A DNA stretch of 21,365 nucleotides, taken from the NCBI GenBank assembly GCA_036897095.1, contig JAYMSP010003047.1, positions 1-21,365 on the forward strand, read 5' to 3'. Below, piece after piece: positions 9,852 through 18,451 of the stretch (within the stretch, counting starts at the first letter, position 1; every line of letters starts with the position of its first letter). Origin of the DNA: Plantago elongata (Eukaryota > Streptophyta > Magnoliopsida > Lamiales > Plantaginaceae). Both the position numbers and the translations under genes were made by a program. The notes beneath the pieces are model-generated. The model was not told the origin of the DNA. It did no database searches and saw only the letters and a list, made by a program, of their open reading frames with translations.

Positions 9852-12134
9852 TTAATATGTAGGGAACTTGGGATCAACGTCATGAGCCCAGGATTCCAGT
9901 CCCCCAACTATATCCTTAGCTGAGGTAAACCCCATCTTGTGGAGCATATGAACAGCTCTCTGTGAATCATTGCCTCTTCTACAAACAACATACAAAGAAG
10001 CATCACAGCTCTTGTTCCCTTCTCTGCTCAATGCATCAGATATTTCAGAAACTTTGGCCTCCAAACTAGCAAGAGGAATGTTGAAAGACTTTGGCAAAGA
10101 AATAATTTTGTAGTGATGCGCCGGCCTCACATCTACTAGTACATGCGCTTCACCATTTATGCATCTCTCATTGTACTCCTTGCTTGTTATTCTAGCATCT
10201 GCTGGGAGGAGGCCTAACTTTGCCGGTGCCTGCAATGGTCATTTAATTGTAAGGAAACACTTCAAATCTAGTGAGGTTAAGACACCACTTGGACTCCGCC
10301 AATCGCTCTGTGCTGCATGGGAATGGATTGAACTTCTCTATAAAGTAGTGTACCCCTCTCCAAATAGAGGAGGTAGAGGGGGAGGGGTTTGGAGGAAAGG
10401 AAACGAGGATGGCCAAATGCCAATTGCAATGAATGTTAAAGACTACATAGACCACCCACATAAGGGTTATTTGTATAATTTTGCAGGTTGATACTTGATA
10501 GGAACAAGTACTCCTTTATCAGTGTACATCATGCTCAACTCAGAAGGAAGATTGGATAAAGTGGAAACCATCGACCGCTATCCTCACAATTGAATGTTGC
10601 ACCCAGGACGACTCATATTGGTTCGTGCCTTTTTGGCATAAAAGGCTAAGTGTTTTTTTTTTTTTTGGTTTTGGTTTATTTCTAAACAAGATTAGCTTCT
10701 AAATACAGTTTTGGTCCCTTTCTTTTGTTTGTTTGTTTGGTTTGGAAATTATGAGTTGATTATCAGTAGTTATGACTCATATAGTCATATATATGAGTCA
10801 TATCCCTCCATCCTTGCTTACAATTGTAACTTACCCAGCATTTTCAGTAAAACAATGTGAACAGAAGAAACAGGGAAATAGATACGCACCGTGGAAAGGG
10901 GAAACTGAGTGAACTTTTCATAATCAAACCCACGGAACTTCTGCAATGTCATTGTTGAATGTTCTCCGCAGGCTACACACTGAGATGACTGTCCTCTGAG
11001 TTTGACCTAATTCATGGAATAGTTAGTTTTTAGGGCTGTGGACTGATGAAAATGACTAGATCAGAAAACATGAAAGTATATTATATAAAATATACTATTT
11101 CATTGAACTCTCAACATTTGCTTCGGCACAGTTAGGAGAATGGTTTAGGAATATTTCAGCAACTAGATAAGTGGTAGCCACAGGAATAAGTTATGATAAA
11201 ACTTGAAAGCGTGCTGCACATATCTGTTTATCAAACAAGTGGTGGCCCAAGAAATAAAAATAAATAGAATAATCTTTGCAAAAAAAATAATAATATCTAG
11301 AGGAACAAGTAGGTCAGGGACAAACTAAATGTTGAGATTCAATGAGAGAGTTAAAAACATAATACAGATAGTGAGATATGCCATTGTTAACGCAGGCCAA
11401 ATTTTACTTTATGCAGGACATATTCCATACAGATAAGGTTCGGAAACATGTCACAGAGAGAAAAAATGGAAGTTGGAACAAGTCCATATAAACATGGTAA
11501 ACAACCAAATCAAAGCTTTCTGTATTATCCTGTCTTCACATAACACCATAACGTTATGTGAGTTCACACCACAGATGTATGGACAATTAACTATTGGACC
11601 TTTAGACATCAGGTACCAGGCGACCCCTATAATGTTCTCCCTGCGGAGGCATATATCGAGGTGCAATATAATTGACACCTAGAAAGTGAAGATTCTATCC
11701 AGATACACAACTTTCATTTTTCATTTTTCAATTTAAAGTTTTTCACAGATAAAACTATAGCAAACAAGTTTCACTTATTGATAGAAACAAGGGAAACTTA
11801 CAACACGAATCCGAGCTGAAAGTGCATCAAATAGAAGCATTCGCCCTGAAAGTGGTTCACCGACTGCAGCTGCAACTTTTATAGCCTCCAGGGCTTGGAG
11901 ACACCCAATAATTCCCGGAACTGCATTTGGTTTAGGGATAGTAGACAAGTATATAAAACAAGTATCTCAAAAAAAGTAAACTTGCACAACACTAGGTAAA
12001 ACATGTTTACAATTCCCGCTTTTCTGTTAATCCAACACAGACAAAAATAGTGAAATCATAACACAGGCTAATTATCTCTATCCTGGTCAAGATTTCCCAT
12101 TAGCCATTTTACATGCAGATCTTCCATTTCCATG

Positions 12135-12190
<56 letters not shown>

Positions 12191-15100
12191 CCTCTCTCTC
12201 TCTCTATCTATCCTCCAAATTTAACTAAAACCCTTATAATGCTCATATTAATGGAAGTTGTAAGTGGGTTGTTATAATATAAATAAAGAATGAATAAAGC
12301 GATGTAAATTATCTAAGCAAAGAACCAATAATGAATTGTAAGTGGGAAAGTATTTAAATTTGAATAGAAAAATGAATAAAAAATTGTTAATATGTGGTAA
12401 AGATGTAAATATGCTTGTATTGTAAGGTCATGATTATATGAAGCATTTCTAATGTTGGTATGGGAAGACTAATGGAACACAAAATAAGGAAATTTTCAGA
12501 GAACAGATGAAGTAATACCCACTTTCACACAATTCCTTATTTTCTTGAGCAAAATACAAATGGCAAGCAAGCCAGGGGGAGGAGGAAGTAACACAAATAA
12601 AAATATGCATGTGTTATACAATAGTAATCATCTTATATATAATATATAATTAACCAGCCAAGACATTAGTTTTAGTCACCTATAAAGACAAGATGCACAC
12701 TTATTAGTGGCTATGCCACTATAATTAATAGTAGCAGTGCTAAATCATTATGCAGCCCCAACGCTAAGTGCTATTTTTTGTTATTCCTGGCTTCCTGCTA
12801 TAGTGGATAGCATCACTAAGTCACTATATAAGACAATAAGAGGCTAATGGGTCTATTTGATGCTAGGGGGTGAATCACCAGTCCACCATCTCATATATAA
12901 TGTGGGACCCACAATATACGTGAGAGGTGGCTAAATTTAAACCAAAATATGTACCCTCTACAAAGGTCTGAAGATTCCCTTTCTCAATTCTGAATTCCAG
13001 AACCTGATAATGCTTGCAAGACATGATTACAGTATTTTAAGTATGATCCTAAAACCATCATTTTAGTTGTTACATCCTAGATATACCTACTCCCAGGACT
13101 CCACTGTCTGCACACCTCTGGCATGCTGTCGTAGGAGGTGGAGTTGGAAAAAGGCATCGGTAGCAGGGGCCTCCATTGTAATTGTAAACTGTCAGCTGCA
13201 TTAGCAATCAAAGACAGGTCAATGCAGTTAATCAATAAAGCCATTGTTCCTACCTGTCATGTAGTAGTATATATTAAGCAGATTGTCAGCCAAAAATATG
13301 CTGCCTCAGCATTATACCTGCCCTTCAAGTCCAAGTGCAGCTCCAGAAATAAGAGGCTGAAATGCACAAAAGACATGTGGACACTGGTCAGTAGTCAGAG
13401 AGAAATTCCTTGTCAAGGACATGATGATACAACTTGGTGAAAACTGTTGACCGGTTCTGGTGATAAATGTTTTTACTTGTGCAAGAGATATAGTAGTAAC
13501 TATTTGGAGACCCCAATACTAAGCAATAGAAAACTAACCTCAAATTTGAAAGGAAAGGCGGTCTATAACTGAAGCTTAGGCGCTACTGACTACTGTAGAA
13601 GACCCCAATTGTAAATCCCATAACTAAAAGTCTAAAATGCAACATCAGGATTTTCTATTTAGAGATACCATCATATGTTACTACCGCGTTACATACAATA
13701 TAATAGATGGAAGAAAAACACTTTTGCAACTTGTTACAATATGCAAACTATATTTTCGAAGCACCAGTAAGACTTACTCCATTCATCCCATATAAGTTAG
13801 AATGTATATCCAATTAAATATCAAATGATGGAGAAACTCACCTTACCCAACACAACACAGCAATCACTGATCATGTAACGACTTGGCACATTATCAGTTG
13901 CATCTACAACAATATCGTACCTAAGAACTAAGAAGTATTAAAAATTGCAAAATATGAAATCACAGCTTCCGCTGGTGAAGCGGATATAATAAACAGTATG
14001 GAGGACAAATTAGATAAAAATATCATACTTGCTCATGATATCCAAGGCATTAGACGTCCGGAATGCTTCCTTATGCTCTACAATTTTTACGGTGGAGTTG
14101 ATGCTGGAAAAACAATATAAGTCGAATTAGAGATCAATAGTGACATATTAATGATACTAAAGCTTTACAAAATAAAATGACTAGACATACGCGCGGCATG
14201 CAGCAGCAGCAGACTCTACTTTTGATCTTCCGATATAAGCTTCTGTGTGAATGATCTAGAGAGATAAAAACTAATTCAGTTCGGCCCGAGAGTATCATCT
14301 CATAACTCATAAGAGGATTACAAGAAAAAGAATGTATGTCCAGCAATTGAGAAAACAAGAAATAATTTGTATCTTCACTCAGGCTTTAGAAAGAAAAAGA
14401 TACAGATCATTTCTCTGTAGGGATAAGTAACACACTCTTCTACCCACAACAAATTAAATTACACCATATCCAATACACTAATGCAATATCCACTTGTGGT
14501 TTTGGATCTGATTCCGGTGAGTGTAAACCAAGTTTATTTCTTATGGATGTTAACACAGGTAATAAGGCAAAAACATGTAATGGGCGGTCTAACAGTTGGA
14601 GTTGGACACGCCTTATACATTATAAATAATCACACCAACACCCACTAGGTGATGTTGGTGCAGTCCCCTAATTTGCGCATCCACCTTTAATATTAGGAAT
14701 ACCATATTCCTCACCTCAAGTGGTAGGCACATTCCCTTCAATTGCACCAGTCTAACAATACCCTTAGTTTTCAACCATTAGACCGTATAATCAAGCTCTT
14801 CTCCACTATGAAATGTCAAAATATTATACTAAAGTCTAAAACAATATTGCTCAGGTTTACACCGTTTAATCCAAGCCCTAGGTAACAAAGTCTAAATGAA
14901 CTCATTCAAAATAATATAAATATATTACGACGAGATCTCTCTTCTTATGCATTGATGGCATGACTGTAATTGTAACATGTTTGAAATACTCGACCAATTC
15001 ATTTTAGCTGCTTTCACCTGTCCTCTCTAGCCAATTACAAAGTATAATTTATTGCTAACATAAACAGGAATGTCTATATGGTACAAATGATAACATCTGA

Positions 15101-16170
15101 CAATGTTTTTCTTACAACACACCTACCTGCCTGTGCAAATTGTTAAGCTCCACCACATCATGATCAACGATACCAATACGACCTGCAAAAAAATTCTACC
15201 AAGTAACTCATCCACTCAAACCAAAACTCTAAGACTAAGCAGCAACAAACAAATTCAAATAAGACACAAATTAGCATTCATCTGAAAGTAATAAAATCAA
15301 ATGAGACACAAATTAGCATTCATCTTCAAGTAACAAAATCTAAGAAGACGTGCATTAATATTCATCTACAAATAACAACATCAAGTAAGACGTGCATTAG
15401 CATTCATCTACAAGCTACACTATCATATCTGATCTGACACATCAGCTTTCATCTTCGAGTAACAAAATCAAAGAATATGCAATTTAACATCCATCTACAA
15501 ATAACAAAATCAAATACGACGTACATTAGCATTCAACTACTAGGGAAAATGTCAAATAAGACGTGCACTGACATTCATCTACAAGTAACAATATCTATAA
15601 GCCACACAGTTCATCTTCAAGTAACAATATCAAAGAAGACATACATAAGCATTTGTTTACAAGTAAAAAACCTCAAATAAGAAGCAAGCATTCACCTACA
15701 AATAATAAAATCATGTACGATGCACACAAGCATTCGTCTACAAGTAATAAACTCGAATAAGACGCAGATTATTTAGCATTCATCTACAAGTAACAAAATC
15801 AAACACACACACCAACACCACATGCAGCTAAGTAGAGCAGAGCTGGTGCTCCCAAGCCACCAGCACCGATAACCAACACTGAAGACTTGAGCAAGTTCGC
15901 CTGAGCTTCGACACCAAAAGAAGGGAGAATGAGATGACGGCTATATCTGTAGATCATTTCGGCCGATAATTGGCCGTCGATAACTGTATCAGCGGCGCAC
16001 GGTGCACACGAATCGTTCTCTTTGCTTTCGCTTTTCGCAGTACAGCTGAGACTATCGAGCTGAGCTTGCAGAGCTGAAATTCGATCATCGATTTGCGCTT
16101 TGGAGGCCTGTAAAGACTCAATTTCTCGGCGGATATCGGATACGTTTGCGGAAACTCCGTCCGAATCCAT
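9852..16170 (-). CDS. CNX5: Molybdopterin-synthase adenylyltransferase/sulfurtransferase (MOCS3/UBA4/CNX5), 10 exons
   Basis: Minus-strand exons 16170-15813, 15182-15127, 14255-14191, 14103-14029, 13920-13842, 13356-13318, 13195-13087, 11920-11802, 11006-10890 and 10229-9852 join in frame to 1395 bases, 464 residues, the length I recall for Arabidopsis CNX5. All introns are GT..AG, phases 1,0,2,2,0,0,1,0,0. The first in-frame ATG (16170) has G at -3 and +4. In order: a predicted coiled coil (about 10-42); the E1-like adenylation domain with VIGAGGLG (100-107), [13 protein letters not shown] and DATDN; zinc pairs Cys235/Cys238 and Cys310/Cys313; Cys252 in CQRCADSG, aligned to the thioester Cys of human MOCS3; and a C-terminal rhodanese domain (about 345-464) with persulfide Cys422 in [12 protein letters not shown]. 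The family adenylates the C-terminal Gly of the small molybdopterin synthase subunit (CNX7) and of URM1, then transfers sulfur, in the cytosol. Intron 1 carries a minisatellite. No defects seen. Confidence 0.97.
10771..10802. repeat. 13-bp perfect inverted repeat, 6-nt loop (CNX5 intron 9)
   Basis: TATGACTCATATA at 10771-10783 is exactly complementary to TATATGAGTCATA at 10790-10802. The arms contain TGACTCA/TGAGTCA, the bZIP/AP-1-type core. It lies inside the last CNX5 intron near exon 9. Function is unknown, and a DNA cruciform or RNA hairpin is possible. Confidence 0.75.
12137..12205. repeat. (CT)n microsatellite in CNX5 intron 7
   Basis: About 69 bases of CT dinucleotides with one C-rich interruption at 12188-12192. 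On the gene's own strand this is (GA)n. It is likely to be length-polymorphic. Confidence 0.95.
12883..12930. repeat. imperfect 48-bp hairpin in CNX5 intron 7
   Basis: CCACCATCTCATATAT pairs with ATATACGTGAGAGGTGG with small bulges, and the centre GTGGGACCCAC is itself palindromic. It may be the remnant of a MITE, but I could not find outer termini or a target duplication. Confidence 0.45.
15240..15802. repeat. degenerate 42-bp minisatellite, about 13 copies, in CNX5 intron 1
   Basis: A unit built on GCATTCATCTACAAGTAAC followed by AAAATCAAATAAGACG-like text recurs with anchors near 15275, 15317, 15358, 15401, 15446, 15488, 15529, 15572, 15608, 15649, 15688, 15731 and 15777. Spacings are 36-46 bases, mostly 41-43. 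Copies differ at many positions, so the array is old. It fills most of intron 1 and ends within ten bases of the splice donor at 15812. Because 42 is a multiple of three, some frames stay open by chance. Confidence 0.9.
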
Positions 16171-16637
16171 GGCCGTGAGCTTGTTATGGGGAATTTGCAA
16201 GCTCCAGGTGGAGGAAATGGAGAGACTAAACCCTATACCCTCCCTTTTCACCGAGAAAAGTGTGTTTCAGTTTTCACTTCCAGGTTTCAACTGGCAAGTT
16301 TCTAAATTTTTATTAACACTAGCAAAATTATGAGCACGTGCCCAAGCCAAACAAATTACATCTCCTATTAAAATTTAATATGCTTATACTTAATTAATTA
16401 TAAATTTAAATTATAATATATATTATATAAATTCTTAATAAATATATAAATTTGTTATAGTAGTGGGAGATATGTGTAACTACCTTTTTTTTTTTTTCCT
16501 TTTTAACTTTATTTTTAGATGAGAAAAATTAATTCAATTAGTTAAAATTGAATTAATTAGTGTAATAATTACATTTGTATAGTTTCCTTTTAAAATAGGA
16601 GAAATTACGGGAATACGGATCGAATTACCACTAATCA
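16171..16637. other. upstream region of CNX5
   Basis: The first 150 bases upstream of the CNX5 start are moderately GC-rich and probably hold the 5' untranslated region. Beyond about 16340 the DNA turns very AT-rich (16360-16460, 16490-16600), with several TATA-like strings, so no single core promoter can be chosen. The stretch ends at the TRIM element. Confidence 0.4.
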
Positions 16638-16806
16638 TGTAACGACCCGGCCCCTAGAGGACCGAGCCCCGATCCTTTGAGCTCGCGTGGTTACTCATTG
16701 GCAACTCTCGAGTTTGTTACTCATTGGCAGCTCTCGAGGTGATATGCTGGTTCATTGTACCAACACAAGTCTTTTCTCACGCACTTTGTCCTCTATGCGC
16801 GAATTA

Positions 16807-16874
16807 GGAGACTTCTCTTGGTTGATCACCCATCCTAGGATTGCTCCAGAGCAAGCTGCTTAACTCTAGAGTTC
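16807..16874 (-). other. 5S-rRNA-like promoter block in left TRIM arm
   Basis: On the minus strand GAACTC, GTTAAGC, CTAGGATGGGTGA and GAAGTC follow one another at 5S gene spacing, the same order as in the right arm but facing the other way. It is a captured 5S-type internal promoter within an LTR copy, not a 5S gene. Confidence 0.75.
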
Positions 16875-17112
16875 TTCTAGGCGGATTCCCGAAAATAAAA
16901 GTGTACCTAAATGGTATCAAAGTCGCACCAACCCAAAGCTCACAAGGGGCGGACGGTTGGTTGGACTGTGGTGCGGCGGGGACGTCGCACAATTCAAGAG
17001 GGGGTGCATGTTACGTGCCCGAATTTCAAGTCAGATCCATAAAGCTTAAAGGGATTGAGAACGCTCCTCATACCTACAAGGTGCACCTATCTTTCCGGGA
17101 ATCTGCCTAGAA

Positions 17113-17177
17113 GAACTCTAGTGTTAAGCGTGCTTGCTCTGGAGCAATTGTAGGATGGGTGACCAACTAGGAAGTCC
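17113..17177 (+). other. 5S-rRNA-like promoter block in right TRIM LTR
   Basis: GTTAAGCGTGCTTG (box A region), TAGGATGGGTGACC (intermediate element and box C) and GGAAGTCC lie at the spacing of plant 5S rRNA. By eye about 50 of 65 positions match the plant 5S sequence as I recall it. It is the conserved Pol III promoter segment of Cassandra LTRs; the 5' half of 5S is absent or unrecognisable. Confidence 0.85.
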
Positions 17178-17318
17178 CCCGATTCACGCACAAGTGAGGG
17201 CAAAGTGCGTGGGAATTTGTGTTGGTACAATGGGGCCAACATATCACCCCGAAAGTTGCCCATGAGTAACCGCACCGACCCAAAAGATCGGGGTCGGGTT
17301 GTTACATCAATTTGAATT

Positions 17319-18394
17319 TGAAATTCATTTTAAAAAATTGTATAATTTTTTGGAAAACACAATATAAAGACCCACGAGATAGAATATAAGAACAAGTTAC
17401 ACGTTTTATTGTGTCACTTTTATTACAAATAATGTATGACGTATACAAACATAAATAATGTTGTTGTTTTTGATAATTGATTAACTTTTTTCGAGTTGAA
17501 TAATAATTGTCAACTTATATGTAAGTGTAAGTTTTTCTGTAACTAGTTACATTTCAGAATTTACTGTTCAATGTACTTAGTAAACCATATATGATGTATC
17601 GACTACACTGGATATATAACTCACACTCCAAGTCCTAATTGAACTCGACTTCGATTAGATCTAATATAGTTTTTACCTTTATTCGACTAACATAACAAGT
17701 TTCATAGTAGTTAATATTTACTGTGTGCAGGAGATTGAAACATAAAAGAATTCAGTATTCTAAAGAAGGTGACAAGTCGAAGGAAAATAGGAGTGAAAGA
17801 CAGAAGATTAACAGGATAAGGAGAAATCTGTAAGAGAAGACAAAGATTGACAAGAATCATAACACAAGTCAATGTAGGATTCTACCCCTATGAAGTCGGC
17901 TTGAAGAATCTATATAAAGGGCGACTACATTGAAGACAATTACGTGTTTCAAGTAAGTCATTCCCATAGAATAGTTGTGAGTTGTTTCACGTATTTTGTC
18001 ATCAACCTCTTCCAAAATTTATCTAGTTGTTAGTCTAGACATTAAGAGCTAGATTAGTATGGTTCATTCCTAACATCTACTTGGTTGTTTTTCATCTAGT
18101 TGTAGTCTTAGAATAGAGCTAGAGTAGTAACATTGTATTCATTATATGTTCATTCATATAGTAGATACTTTTTCCTTGAGGCTCGGTGGGGTATCGACAT
18201 AGATAACCTTCCAGAAACTTATATCGTATTTCAGTTTATTTTCGCTGTCTTTCTGATTTATATAAGTTTCCGTCGATGGTGTATGTTGTACTGAATATAC
18301 TCTTCATAGTTTACTGAGTAAGAGTGTAGTCATTACACATAGTTAAGTCGTGGTAGTTGTCAACGTATTTAATCCCGATCCATATACTATTTCA
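17319..18394 (+). repeat. candidate 5' LTR of the Copia fossil
   Basis: The right edge is set by ATTTCA followed, after one base, by a tRNA-Met primer-binding-like site. The best matching left edge is TGAAAT at 17319, giving complementary TGAAAT..ATTTCA ends and 1076 bases, a usual Sirevirus LTR length. A TATA box lies inside. The 3' LTR is not in the window, so the left edge is a guess. Confidence 0.4.
17911..17919 (+). promoter_or_regulatory. TATA box of the Copia LTR
   Basis: TATATAAAGGGCGAC stands out from its surroundings as a clean plant TATA box, about 480 bases before the LTR's right edge. It is most likely the U3 promoter of the retrotransposon. Confidence 0.5.
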
Positions 18395-18395
18395 A

Positions 18396-18409
18396 TTAGC
18401 ATCAGTGCC
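18396..18409 (+). other. primer-binding-like site of the Copia fossil
   Basis: TTAGCATCAGTGCC resembles the initiator tRNA-Met complement TTGGTATCAGAGCC used by most plant Copia elements, and lies between the putative LTR edge and gag. Confidence 0.55.
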
Positions 18410-18451
18410 AAATGCCTCCATATTGGTGGTTCGGATTTGATACTTTGAGAG

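Larger units (their letters stand above)
16638..17306. mobile_element. Cassandra-like TRIM fossil with oppositely oriented LTR copies
   Basis: A terminal-repeat retrotransposon in miniature, without genes. The right part (17009-17306) reads as a forward LTR of about 298 bases, TGTTACGTGCCC to GGGTTGTTACA, with a purine-rich tract (AAGAGGGGGTGCA) just before it. A primer-binding-like site, TGGTATCAAAGTCGCACC, lies at 16914-16931. The left part (16638 to about 16920) is an LTR copy in the opposite orientation, so the whole element folds back on itself from TGTAACGACCCGG to CCGACCC-type ends. Both copies contain a 5S-rRNA-like promoter block, the hallmark of Cassandra. The arms have diverged noticeably, so it is not recent. 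I see no convincing flanking duplication beyond TCA. Broken or rearranged; no coding capacity is expected. Confidence 0.8.

Noticed and set aside
10159-10491. 110-codon plus-strand open frame
   Set aside because: It is antisense to the last CNX5 exon and runs into the intron, and has no recognisable domain.
11451-11682. Overlapping open frames on both strands in a CNX5 intron
   Set aside because: Both lie in intron 8, have no domain and mirror each other; they are chance frames.
14581-14770. Possible small element in CNX5 intron 2, with CACCAACA..TGTTGGTG pairing
   Set aside because: Only eight bases pair and I found no matching termini or flanking duplication, so an element call cannot be supported.
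15477-15680. Small open frame with a repeating peptide (HLQVTIS-like)
   Set aside because: It is only the translation of the 42-bp minisatellite, whose unit length is a multiple of three, on the strand opposite the gene.
15240-15802. CRISPR-like regular repeat array
   Set aside because: The whole unit repeats, with no separation into identical repeats and unique spacers. Copies are diverged and lie within a plant intron.
16171-16251. 27-residue N-terminal extension of CNX5, possibly a targeting peptide
   Set aside because: The frame is open to 16251, but that codon is GTG, not ATG. The first ATG is at 16170, has a good context, and gives a protein of exactly the expected length.
17113-17177. 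A real 5S rRNA gene
   Set aside because: Only the 3' promoter half resembles 5S, the 5' half is missing, and it lies inside an LTR.
16841-17275. Open frames across the TRIM arms
   Set aside because: They are translations of noncoding LTR sequence and of its inverted copy.
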